Both the position numbers and the translations under genes were made by a program. From the NCBI RefSeq assembly GCF_000005505.3, contig NC_016132.3, positions 24,170,501 through 24,234,500 of the forward strand: a stretch of DNA of 64,000 bases, given 5' to 3'. The notes below the pieces were generated by a model. It ran no database searches and was not told the DNA's origin. It was given only the letters and a program-made list of their open reading frames with translations. Positions 36,046 through 47,127 of this stretch are shown one piece after another. How positions within the stretch are numbered: the stretch's first letter is position 1; every line of letters begins with the position of its first letter. The stretch comes from Brachypodium distachyon (Eukaryota > Streptophyta > Magnoliopsida > Poales > Poaceae).

Positions 36046-39000
36046 TCAAACCAGTTTATCTGAGAAGGAAGCCAGACCCATTACAGCAAATAGGCAGAGC
36101 AATGAAAATGCATCCACAATGCCAAATGAAGACTCTGCAAGAAAGTAGATTTTGTGGTTGCTCGGGTCACCGCGGTATCCTCGAGCAATCATTGCCTGGT
36201 ACGGAAAACCAGAACACAAAAGAAGTTACAGAGAGAATATAAGGATCAAATGCAAGTATTATGATCGAGACAAAGTTAAGTGCTTGAAAGTGCCATGCAT
36301 CACCGATGTAATCAAGTTGCATCATTCTTACGAGCTCCGATATCAATGGGACTAGGTAGGAGCGACTTCCTATAAATTAAGGCTTCATGTATGTACAACA
36401 CTCCGTTCGGTTTGTTCTTTAAGCAGTTATTGCTCAATCAAGTTCTAATAAACAACCCATCCAGACAACTTGTGGAATGTCCTAGCCTGGACTGGAATAG
36501 CTGGTCAAGGAAGGCAATGGCAAGACTTAGGGATTTGGGGAGATTCGTTTGTTATTCATTGCTTAATCAAAAGTGTGATAATTCTGAGCTTATATAGTGC
36601 CAGCAATCTAACTATTTAATCTAAAACTTTCTTACTAATAAAGATAATCTTCAAAAGTAGAAAATGTCATATCCCAAGATTACTTTATAAGATTGAACCA
36701 CTAATACAATAATGCTCGATAGCTAAGTAATAACGTTCCGGACTTGCTGTCGCTGTTTATTCTCTTTGGCGCACCATTTCCATGGGCCTTGATGGGTTTC
36801 ATGTGATGCGCTGTTGCCGTACGCCAACAAGATGCTTACAAACTTATATAGTAACAGTGCCAGGACAATCCTTCCAAAACTATTGCATTCAAAAGGTAAA
36901 AGACCATGTGAATTTGATAATAATATAATGCTAGTGCATGCTGCGGTAGTCCAGATAAATCATCTTACTAATCCTATCCTTATATTATCTGTGTGATCAA
37001 GGACTAGTAGATGAATTGATAGAAAATTCTAATTAGTTCACAGAACAACATATGTAAACAACATGAGTAGCACACTGACATGTTTATCAAGGCATCAACT
37101 TACATTTGAAAGTACAGAATGACCGCAATAAATTCATTCGAAAATGAACTGACCTTGGATATTTGCTCCGCATGATCAAATATATTTTTGAAAATTCGCT
37201 GGACGTAGTTGAAGAAAACTGCAAATTTCATTAAAAAGGTAAGTTTGAATTGAAGGTATTGATTTCCACATAATTTGTAAAGCTGTTCGACCCAGGCCAC
37301 ACAAAGATACTCCCTCCATCAACAAATAAGTGTACGTTTAGGTTTAAAATTTGTCCACAAATGAGTGTACTTCTCTCTTTTCAAAGCACTTTAGACTAAA
37401 AAAACTTGCTTGTTTCTCATTACACGGAAATCAAACCCAATAACATTTCTTCATGCACTTAGCTCATTGGGGGTGGGAGAATTAAAGAGGAGAGAGGTGG
37501 TGGTTGGCACCTTCTCAATGCATTTTCTATCTCATTTCTTAATTTTCTTGAAATTCCCATATGTACACTTGTATGTGGACGGAGGGAGTACCCTACATAG
37601 GATTAGGGCAATAGCAATGGCCTGCTGAAATTAGTTTTTGGCTTCACCAAAACATATGCTTTTCAAAAGAGTTTAAGTTGTAACTTCAGAAATTAAGGCA
37701 TTTCACCCCTTTTTATTGGTGAAGGCATACATAACTCCATATTATAAGAAAATAATACTAGAAGGTCGGATATTATATATTTGAGAAAGCAATAATTTAC
37801 TGTCTACCAGATAGCTACATGCATGAAGATGAAATATAAACTCTGAAACGAAAGCTGATAATTGCTCCGTATGTCATCACTCCTTTAGCTAGGCTATGCG
37901 CAGCCCTACTTGCAAATAACTGTTGGAAGTAAATGTTCTGGAACAGAGAATGAGCTTTGGTGTATCAACAAGAGCAGCTAATTACAGTGTATCCCTTAGT
38001 TATATCTGAAAAGTAATATGGCACTGTTGGAATTGGACTTTGACCAATGTGTAAAAATCTGCTGTTAGTCATGTGCATTTAAAGATTATGATTACCAACT
38101 AGTGTGGTTCATCTATCATTCTTCCAGTAAAAGGAAATTTGGTGAACAACATCAAGTATGCATTTCTTAAAGGCTAAAATGCAGATGCAATTTCCATTAC
38201 TTACGAAACTACATGAGTAAATTTAAGAGAGGGTGCAAAATCTGTGCTTCTGGGGTAATTTTGGGTAATTATACTGTTTTTGGATTTCTTTATTTTAGGC
38301 CAACTTTCAGCAGATACATAAAAATGAACAGATAGGTTAACTGATTAGAGATTAGGTATTTGTTCTGTCAAAAAAAGAGATTAGGTATTTGTTCTTGTTC
38401 CTGGCAGGGTTTGTTAGCAAGGTCAGGTATGTAGAAAGTACTTACTATCTATAGTCTCCATAGTTGCCAGCTTTTTCCAATCTATTCGACGTGCTACAAT
38501 TGCCAGTGCTGAATTGCGAACCTAGTAAAATATTTGAACAATGTTATGCTTCAAAGTTTAGTCTCAACTAACAATCATCTTTGTAGTTAGAAAAAGGTAA
38601 AGACAATGTTTACTTTGGCAATTACCCTATACTTGCCTCATCAAATACTAGATTAATGAACCTCAAAGATAGTAGTAGTGTAAGTATTATCTCAGGAACT
38701 GGCACACCGATAAACTTCAGTGGAATCATAAACCACCACAAAGCAGAAGCAAGTTGCTCAGGAGTGGTTGTGGTCAAGCAGAGGCTTGCACTTTGGAATA
38801 TCTGCATCCAAACAAAACAAGTGAGAGTGTGTATACCAAAATATTTTTGAATGAAAAACTAATCCACTACTTGTTAAGAAAGAACTGAAAACTAGTGTAT
38901 TTTCCACTCAGTGCCTGTTTGGTTTGAAGGTATTTTCTGTGAGCTTCGGTATTTAGTTCAAATCTGAACAAAATACCAAAACTTTACCGACAAATACCCC

Positions 39001-41734
39001 TCTTCCAAACATGCCACCAGAGATGCAAAAGGCATTAGAAAGCGTATGATAATGAAGGCAAGAGAAAGACATCGACAAAATACTTTTTAATGAAATTAAG
39101 GGCATACCGCAAATGAGAGGCATGCTGATGTACTTGCTACTGATAAGCCTTTCCTTGTAAACTGTAGTGGTCCTAGTTTCATGATAGTGTAAGAATACCC
39201 ACTCAAGGAACAAGGAATATTTGGCACACCTAGAACAAATGGGGGAGGAGTTCTTGTCTGGACTAATGAAGGTGCACCATCGGAACCAAATCCCAGCATT
39301 ATGAATATGATGCCTGAAAGAAGAGTAACCCTTCCAAGTTGATCCTACAGAGTAAATAATTTGGTTTACAGGTACAAGCTAAGCAGGCATATTTCAAGAA
39401 GAATATGTCTAATATGCAAGACAATAAATGCTATGAGTAACATTGGTAAATAGTTCGCAAGTTTGCACCCAATGAAGGTTTGCACTGGATACGTGAGCAA
39501 GTTTAAAACCACAACTGGCTATCCTGGCACGAGTAATCAATAATACGGTGTTTGTTCATTTCGACTTAAAATCAAGCCATACCTTCCAGACATGATTTGG
39601 CAGAACCCACATTGAAAGAAGAGCAAGGCCTGTTACCAAACCAAACCGCATATAAATATTTGACCTGGCTGGTAGGACAACAAGAGCCAAGAGCCAAACC
39701 TGCAAACAATAGTACTTACATTGTTTAATTGCAGCAGGATAGCAACAACTACAACTCTACAAGACCATTCAATTGATCTCCATACTTAACTAAAAGACTT
39801 CAAATCCAGAAAAGAGACCCTAACACAAACTGGTCAGGCAATTATGATGTCGTGAAACACAAACAAGAAAATGGGAGTTGAAAAGCTCTCCAGGATATGC
39901 AGGAACAGTCAAAATATAATTTTTCATGTAATTTGCTGGTATAAATTAGAGAGGGCTGTAGTACTAGTGGTCTAAGCAATGCTAACCTTTTCTTTGGAAA
40001 TGAAATAAAATTGTCCTGGAAGTCTTTAAAATAATTCCATATGGAGTGCTCACAATAAAGTCGATGCTGACGTAACTTAATGATGTATGAATATATGATA
40101 TCAGTACTACATTAATGTTGACCAGCAGCAAAAAATGCACTAGTGTTGTCTGAGATGCCCTACTCTCCTCCCCTCTAAGATGCATACAACAACTGGACAA
40201 GTAAGAGCATCTCCACCAGCAGGAGAAAACTGACTTCCAAAACCAAATACCTGTTTTTTTCTCCTCCAAACAGCTCCACTAGCTCCCCTAAAGCACTTTA
40301 CAATGAGTAAATTTTTTGGGAGGGAGGAAAAACCTCTCTCCTCCCCCCTCCAAATAGGGAGGCAACACCCCGAGGAGAAAAAAGTTTCCTCCTCCGCTTT
40401 CACTCCCAACTGTCGCCAACTTCCTCCTGCTGCCGACAAATCCTCGCCCGCGCCGCCTCCCGGAGGTCCCCGCCGCCGCCAGACGGTCGCCGTTGGCCTC
40501 GACTCCCTCCGCCGTCTCGGCCCGGAGGTTCCCCGCCCCTCCATGCCCTCCCCGCGGCCTGCCCTGCCCGCATCGGCCCGGTCATGGAGCCCGGGCTTGA
40601 CCGGCTGCCGCAGGGCTACCTGCCCGGAACCGCCGCCCCATCCTCCCGACGTCCCCGCCACCCCGGACTCCCTCCATCGCCGCCACCCTCGACTCCTTGC
40701 ACTGCCGCCCCTGCCACATGAAGAAGGCCGCTGGGCGGGGCCTGCCTCGGCCGCCATGTGTAAGATGAAATATAGGGAGCCGTTTTTTCTCATGCTGGTG
40801 GAGAGGAAAACTGTGAAGGAGAAAAAACTGTGTTTTCTCACTCCCAAAAACGAGTTTTTCTCCTCCGTTTTTCTCATGCTGGTGGAGATGCTCTAAGACA
40901 CCGTGTAACACGTGGCCATCTGATTTCTATAATTTCCTTGTAATCTTAATTTATGTGAACCGGTTAAAACACATGTAGTAAATCAAGCAATAAACCCTCT
41001 TCCAATCTTTCTTCTGCTGTCCCTTTGCAGTGAGCTTTGACAACCATGTGTTGAATGTATCACCTCAACCATGCTTAGGCTTTTGGGTGAGCTGGTTGGT
41101 GCATATATATCAAGATCATGGACTATTCAGCATAACCAAAATAGAACCACAGGTCCACAACTGCACATCAAGGAGCCGATGTCGGTATAATGCCTGGTGA
41201 TAGGAGTGATACATTCTCTTTTCATTCATTAGTTCATAACCTGGAGGCAGCATTTCCACGAGAATCTGATGTGCATGCTCTGTGCGTGCCCGTAGGAGGT
41301 AGCACCTGGAAGCTACTCGTAAAGTTGCAAGTTTATCCAAAAGGGAGGCTAATTACCAGCTTGACGCGGGGGTCGACGGAGTGGAGGAAGGTGCGAGGGG
41401 AGTCGACGAACTGGCAGATGGGCGTGGCCGCGGCGCCGGAGATGAGCCGGAGGACCTGCTCCGGGCCGACCCCGCCAACCGCCGCGCGTGGGATCCACGC
41501 GGCCCACTTAGCAGCGGCCGACGCGGCGCCATTCTTATCCCCCGAGGTCGACGCCGAGGAGGAGGGGGCTGCGGGCGTGGGGTTGGAACTGGAAGCGGCG
41601 CACACGAACAAGGCGAGGCGGACGCTTCTGCCCTTTGCCCTTGCCTTCGGCGGGAGGAGCCAGTTGGGACTAGGGGTGGTTTTGGCTGCGGGGAGAGCGA
41701 GGGAGTGGAAAGGGCGGAGGTGGAGGGCGGCCAT
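36046..41734 (-). CDS. ABCI12, plastid EcfT/CbiQ-like transporter subunit
   Basis: Seven exons on the minus strand: 41734-41357, 39699-39583, 39344-39108, 38801-38637, 38521-38446, 37218-37154, 36195-36046; 395 residues, phases consistent. Residues 1 to about 60 are a Ser/Pro/Arg-rich transit peptide. The CbiQ/EcfT membrane domain runs from VDPRVKL to the end, with helices such as VWLLALVVLPARSN, GLALLSMWVLP and EIILTLLLSLRFINLVF, and the coupling motif region AMIARGYRGDPSNHK, where EcfT proteins contact the ATPases. It is the Arabidopsis ABCI12 type (At3g21580), thought to sit in the plastid envelope; the substrate is not known from sequence. The intron after exon 4 starts GCAAGT (GC-AG type); all others are GT-AG. 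Introns 1, 3 and 5 carry transposons. Confidence 0.93.
37308..37590. mobile_element. Stowaway-like MITE in ABCI12 intron 5
   Basis: Begins TACTCCCTCCATCAACAAA and ends GTGGACGGAGGGAGTA, with AAGTGTACGTTT at the left and TGTACACTTGTATG at the right pairing as inverted arms; 283 bp. A truncated copy lies at 14039-14265. Confidence 0.85.
38347..38395. mobile_element. Ultra-short poly(A) insertion with 20-bp duplication
   Basis: AGAGATTAGGTATTTGTTCT occurs at 38347-38366 and exactly again at 38376-38395. Between them lies only GTCAAAAAA. This is the pattern of a target-primed LINE insertion truncated to its last few bases. It lies in an ABCI12 intron. Confidence 0.55.
38916..39011. mobile_element. 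96-bp palindromic MITE in ABCI12 intron 3
   Basis: Left arm TGTTTGGTTTGAAGGTATTT, right arm reverse complement TGTTTGGAAGAGGGGTATTT, with inner halves CGGTATTTAGTTCA and TTGGTATTTTGTTCA also pairing. It is a hairpin over its whole length with a short loop. The superfamily is uncertain. Confidence 0.72.
40205..40893. mobile_element. PIF/Harbinger-type element in ABCI12 intron 1
   Basis: 689 bp flanked by TAA on both sides (40202-40204 and 40894-40896). Terminal inverted repeats GAGCATCTCCACCAGCA with GAGAAAA match at 24 of 25 positions. The ends and 3-bp TAA duplication define PIF/Harbinger. The interior is GC/proline-codon-rich with open frames on both strands but no transposase. High end identity suggests a fairly recent insertion. 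Confidence 0.9.
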
Positions 41735-42431
41735 CGGTGGCTCGACCGGAGAGGGGAGCAGGCAGGGCGAGGTGGGGGGAGCGGCCTAGCTAGCCTAGGC
41801 AGGATTGCAGCAGCCACCACCCAGCAGGTACCGCCAGAAACAGGTCCTGAAGCAAAATTTTGCTCGAAATCAAAATAAGCAGAATGTACCGTTGCCCGTT
41901 ATATTTCGAAGCAAGATGTTACATTCGGTCGTCTTTGCATGGATCACCAACATATTCTCTTCATTTCACAAATGTTGGCGTATTTTGTTTAGTTAAGATA
42001 AGGTTTTGACCAATGATAACTCTATCGGTATGTATTTTTACATACATGAAATTTATATCAATAGATTCGTTTTAAAAGTTTTTTCTAATAATTATGATTT
42101 TGTATGATATAGATTACATATTAATAATGTAATTTTTGGTCAAAGTTTTGTCTTAACGAAACAAAATACACCAATTTTTATGAAATGGAGTGACCATGGC
42201 GCTCCAAATTACTGAAGCCGACAAATCAAAGAATTATATACGTTCTGTCCCCGATACATCGATCATTTGCGTAACAACATCCCACCGGAACACACGATTT
42301 ACACCACAGGTATTCATACTACCGTCAATGAGACGCTAGCTAGCACAATCCGTACACTCATTTCATTCACACGCACACGCACAACCAAATCGTTTCCAAA
42401 GATGATACTGTACGTGCTTCCCGGATCCAGA
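41735..42431. other. Intergenic ABCI12/AWPM-19
   Basis: Contains the ABCI12 promoter side and the MITE at 41953-42191. The AWPM-19 3' UTR ends in this interval. No further gene is seen. Confidence 0.55.
41953..42191. mobile_element. Mariner-type MITE, family shared with 60338-60580
   Basis: Arms: left CATTTCACAAATGTTGGCG and TATTTTGTTTAGTTAAGA; right TCTTAACGAAACAAAATACA and CCAATTTTTATGAAATG. They are inverted over about 55 bp. A second copy of the same family lies at 60338-60580. Confidence 0.85.
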
Positions 42432-43307
42432 TCAAACCCTGTATGCACGGGCTCCGATGGGCGTCGTGACGATGGCCGCGTTGGCCCCGGCGTGGAGCGA
42501 CCCGGCGCAGAGCAGCTGCGTCGCGGCCAAGATGATGGTGAACGTCTCCAACGCGAGCTGCTCACACAAACAACACTCATGTCAAAACCATAGATGCCAT
42601 GGCCTCTGATGCAAAAAAAAAAAACGGCGAGAAATTCCCGTTCTTGGTTAAATAATTACCAGGCTCGGGGGCCTCGGGCTAATGCTAATCTCCTTGCACG
42701 CCAACCTGCCGCCAAAAAAACTTGTTAGGACCCACGGACCGGACGTGTGTGTGCTCAAGCTTTGTTACACAGAGAAGAACTGAGAGGTTCTCGTTTTTAT
42801 TTATTTTTTGCTTATTGATGATGGCGAATTTTACCCCATGGCGAGGAGGGTGAGTGTCCAGGTGACGATGGCGGAGGCGGCGGCGGACATCATGCTGGCT
42901 GGGTGGCCGTCAGTGACGTCGCGCAGGCCGGTGAGCGAGGTGGAGACGCCGACCACGCCGGCGAGGAGCGCGAAGATGACGAAGAAGCCCGTGGCCAGGT
43001 TGCCCATCGGGAAGTAGATCGGGAACAGCCTCACCGGCGGCGTCGCGCCCTTCACTGCACTCACGCATCCACGCCAACAAATCAGTTAATACTCAGATTA
43101 GCTTCAATTCGGGTTGGGTTTCAGTCCGACCCATCAGTGGGTATAGTAGTTTTTGCACTTGATCTGGATGGCTTACGTACGTGCGTGGGCGCTGTCGTCG
43201 ATGCTGTAGTTGATGGCCCAGCCGGCGATGATGGCCACGACCACGTACATGATGAGGTTCAGGAGGAGCAACCCTGCGGCCACCGACCTGGACCCGCCCA
43301 TTGCCAT
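42432..43307 (-). CDS. AWPM-19/PM19-like plasma membrane protein
   Basis: Four exons on the minus strand: 43307-43181, 43054-42835, 42705-42660, 42557-42432; 172 residues with correct phases. The family consists of small four-helix plasma-membrane proteins linked to abscisic acid, seed maturation and freezing tolerance in cereals (family knowledge). Helices visible here: LLLLNLIMYVVVAIIAGWAI (about 12-32), LATGFFVIFALLAGVVGVS (about 59-77), MMSAAASAIVTWTLTLLAMG (about 95-114) and the C-terminal LETFTIILAATQLLCAGSLH. The signature SIDD follows helix one. A second ATG (third codon) is an alternative start. Usual length in wheat is about 180, so this is complete. It lies tail-to-head with ABCI12. 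Confidence 0.93.
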
Positions 43308-43355
43308 GCTCTACTTCTTTTGCCGATCGATCGATCTACAACTGCTCGGCCTATG

Positions 43356-43434
43356 CACGTGCGCTCGCTCTCTCTTGCTGCTGTATAGCACGTTATGTAT
43401 GCTCTGTTAAGTGGTGATCCACGACATGTATATA
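43356..43434 (-). promoter_or_regulatory. TATA box and CACGTG motif upstream of the AWPM-19 gene
   Basis: TATATA at 43429-43434 lies about 125 bp before the AWPM-19 start codon and fits a TATA box. CACGTG (G-box/ABRE core) sits at 43356-43361, probably in the 5' leader. ABRE-like sites would suit an ABA-regulated gene, but a single hexamer is weak evidence. Confidence 0.4.
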
Positions 43435-43879
43435 TACACATGCAACGGAAATGTCTGTTCTTTTAACGAAGAGATTGGCGTTCAGCTAAGAGATGCATAT
43501 GCACAAGCCACAAATATTCCTCCCTAGCTAGCTACCTCGATCGTTTGCTTTGCAAGTAAAGCCAGGTGTTCCTCGCGCTTGGGTTTTGCTGCTTTTGCGC
43601 TCTGCAAGGGACGGATCTCGTCTCCTCTGCTTCCACACGGGACCAGGGATTCTTTTCTTCGCCCAGTGACCAGTGTGGAGCTCTCTTGTTTGGAGCACGG
43701 ATCGCATCGGTCCTTTTCCTTACACGGCGGGGGAAAAAAATATACTGATTAAAACTCATCAAATGCGTATAAAATATAAACGAGGACCCAAACCAAAATT
43801 CCGCAAGATCGGACACACCTCCTGACATAACGTTGTGGATGATGGCTGCACAACTCATGCTAAGGTTACTAAACACTTC
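43435..43879. other. Intergenic DNA before the transposon nest
   Basis: No gene recognised; it includes upstream sequence of the AWPM-19 gene. Confidence 0.4.
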
Positions 43880-44083
43880 GAGCATCTCCAGCCGCGCCCT
43901 CCATTTGGCGTTCGGCGCCGCCGCTTTTTTAGGCCGTTTGGGGGGCGTCGGCGGAAAAAAATTTAGGGTTCCGTCGTGATCCAGCCGCGCCTCCAATACC
44001 AACTCCTCCAAAAATTGAAAATAGACAAAATTTAAATGAAGTAGGTGAAATTTAATTAAACATAAAGTTTTTATTACATAATT

Positions 44084-45020
44084 TTAAAATAAAAAACGGC
44101 CGCGCCGGTCACTGAAGTCGGCGAGGTAGGCGTCGTCGAAGTTATCGGAGTCGAGGGTGATCGGCTCCACCTTCAGCTCTAGCTTCGGCCTCTTCCCTGC
44201 CTTCTTCTCGGCCGCCTCTTTGGCGCTCCATGCCTCGGCCTCGACATCCGTCATGGCGAGGCCGAGGAGGCGCTAGCTGGCGCGCTCCACCGCCAGCAGC
44301 CCCGGGAATTCCTCAAGGTCGCCGTCCTAGTGTCATTCGAGCGCCAAGTGCTTGTAAGCTGGCTCCGGCTTTGGCCGGACAAAGCGAAGATGGCCACGAG
44401 GCGGCTCCGGCACCCGTCGGCGGGAGGACGAACCCGGCTCGTCCTTGAGCGCAGCGCCGGCGAGGAGGCGCTGTGGGACGAGCCGGAGCCGGAGTGGGTT
44501 GGACCGGCCCCGTACCAGTGCCGACGGCGGAGTCTCGAGGCAAGGGTTATCGCCGGCGGCGATGGGGGCGAGAACCGTCGCCACGGAGCGCCCGCGCCCG
44601 AACCGGCGCCGGCCGTCGATGTTGAACCGGCCCGACGGAGGGCGCTTGCCTTGGCCGTCATACCGGGCGATGTCGATGGCGTGGCGGTCCGCGAACAGCG
44701 GCACCCAGTTCGCCCCGGTGGCGCGTTCCACGCCAGGTCCTGGCGTTCCTCCGCCGTCCACCCGTGCCACCAGTGGGCGTCGATGACGGCTGTCCGAGCA
44801 CGACCAGTGGGCACCGGCGGCGTCCGGATTTCGCCGATGCTCAAGGTCCAGTGTGCCGGCAGCAGGACGGCACCGAGTACTCGTGCTCGTGGAGGGCCTC
44901 GGCCTCCTCTAGCGTAAGCGTCACGCGACGCCAGGTCTCGTCGTCAGAAGCCAGGGTGTCGGAGGTTTTAGGGTTTAGGCGATAGAGGAGAGGGCGAGAG
45001 GGAGGAGGCGGCGAGAGGAA
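44084..45020 (-). pseudogene. Uncharacterised transposon-borne ORF (broken)
   Basis: Minus-strand coding-like sequence in pieces: RRVTLTLEEAEALHEHEYSV (near 44930), TAVIDAHWWHGWTAEERQDL (near 44780), WVPLFADRHAIDIARYDGQG (near 44700), then MTDVEAEAWSAKEAAEKK (ATG at 44254) ending with an acidic LDSDNFDDAYLADFSDRRG and stop at 44084. Frameshifts separate the pieces. I recall similar multi-copy hypothetical ORFs in Triticeae repeats but know no function. Its place just inside a Harbinger-type end suggests it travels with that element. Confidence 0.5.
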
Positions 45021-47127
45021 TGTCGAGTACCGCCGATGGTCTGTTTGACACGAAAAATACTTTAAAAAAGTATCTCTCATGCGCCGGTGAAAAATAAACG
45101 CGGGTGTGCCAGTGTACCTAAATACACAAATGAAACATAGAGAAATATGCATTTTATTAATCTCAGTTGGAGAAACAAAATTACAATTTCTCATAATAGA
45201 GTGCGCTCCGTGGCCTACAAGCACGGCCAATATGACATGGGCGATTGTGGTGTCTTGGTTCACGGGGCCTCGTAAAGCTCCCGCTTAATTACTCCCACGG
45301 CTCGAGCCGCGAGACACCTCCGATTAAGCTGCTGCAATGGTCGTCTTCTTCAAGTCTTTGTCTTCTCCGTGTGCTCTTGGCGTAGACGGTGGTGATGTGG
45401 AGGTGAAGTGGAAGGGTGGAGTGGTACGCCGTGCCCCGGTGATGCTTAGTTGTAGACCTCCGGCTTGTCGTTGTACGATGATGAAGAGATGTCTAAGCCT
45501 CGTCGGTTCAGACGGGTGGACGGCCTTCGCCTTGTCGGTGCCGGGCCTGGTGATGTCCCGGTGTGGATGTGATGACTTGCTAGCACCTCGTCGGTGCAAG
45601 CAAGTAACATACTTCCTTCATCGGAGAAGGACTAGTCGGTGTAGTAAAGCCTCGCCTCGCCGGTGCTTGGACAATGTTGGGAAAGAGTGTTGGCGTAGAT
45701 GTGTTGGAGTAGACGGCTGCGTGGATGCCGTAGTCGGTGCCCTGTGTGAAGCAACGGCGTCCAGCATGACACCGTGTATGGCGGTATCTCGATGGACATC
45801 ACGCAGAGGAACGCCGTGAGCCGCGGCGCCTAGCATGATGATGAATGGGCATGTACTCCACGATGACGGTGTACATGGCCGTGCCGATGTCACGGCTGCA
45901 TGCGGCCTCTGGCCGGTACCGGCAGCACCATGCATCACCATGTAGGCGAGCTGCACCTGGGAGCGAAAAGATCCCGTGTTCTCTGCTCCGTGCTCCATGC
46001 GCGCCGGAAGGCTGCACGTTATTAGCAGCCTCGTCGCCATCGTGTGGCGATGTTGATGTCGTGGCTGGGTGAGAAAGAAGGGCGCCGCCAAGACGATGTC
46101 ATGGCCGGGCCGTGTAGTGTTAGTGGCACCAACCACGTGATGAGCCGATGTGACGGCCAAGCGCCGTGGCTCGCCGCACGGCAACGACGTCTCGGTGGAC
46201 GAGACAGACAAGGGATGTACGCCGGTAGTTTGTTGGCCGATCTCATGGCCGCTGTGATAAAAAAGAAAGCAAGAAATGTAAAGAAGATGCATTAGCATTA
46301 ATCCTCCGCTTGAGGGAAGACGGCTGCTATCATCAGGTGAACTTTGGCACGTTTTTGCACGTTCGTGCGTCGAGGTCGCGTATGTGCGTCTGCGCTGTGG
46401 TTCTTCTCCCAGCGTTGCCTCTCACCTGACTCACCATATCGCTGCCCTCTGTTTAGGGCACGCGCTGCCGCCCTTACCTCATGGACGAGGCCGCTGTGCA
46501 CCGCCACCGCCTGGGGCGCGTTCTCCTCTGGCCGCCCGGGTCCTGGTCGGCTGGTGCGCCTCCCCTCTGAAGTTGTCGTTCCTCGTGTATTTATAGGCAG
46601 GAGGTGTAGAAGCTAGGAATTTTTGGAAAGAGAAGAGCACCGCCTCACCTCAGGACATACTAGGAAACTTCCATCCGTCGGGTGCAAGCAACAATCAATC
46701 AGCGCCTGTATTGTTGATATTTGTTTCCATGTTTCAGCAGCGTTGAGGTTTTCCGTCGGGTGCAAGCTTAATTACCATGCGTATGTAGCGCGCAAATCTT
46801 TACGCGCACGATCGGCCAGTGCAGCATCTGGCAGCCCGCTCGTCCGAGCGTAGCCGGCCGATTGAGCTAACTAGTTGAAATGTTGAAATGTCCGTGCAGA
46901 ACAACAAGATAAAATATACACCCGACTGTCATTTGGTCAATGAAACATTAGACCGAGTATGCCAATTCGAAGCCGTGGTATAAAATGGCCATGATTTGAT
47001 AAAAACATGGTTATTTTGGTTTTCAAAAGGCTTGAGATGTATTATATCTAGGTTATGGACCACCTAATGTTTGACATGCCAGAAACAAAACGATAGAAAA
47101 TGGTCTGAAAGTAAATAAGGTATTATT
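45021..47127. other. Unassigned interior of the transposon nest
   Basis: Overlapping frames on both strands in 45300-46620 show no recognisable domain. TATTTATAGGCAGG near 46590 looks like a promoter and may mark an old LTR. CCGTCGGGTGCAAGC occurs twice (46675 and 46755). Nothing further can be supported. Confidence 0.35.

Noticed and set aside
40140..40896. Frames of about 200-245 codons across the ABCI12 intron 1 element
   Set aside because: They translate the GC-rich interior and the terminal repeats of a Harbinger-type MITE; not a protein family.
45618..46298. 226-codon minus-strand frame
   Set aside because: His/Arg/Thr-rich translation with competing frames and no recognisable domain; lies inside transposon-derived DNA.
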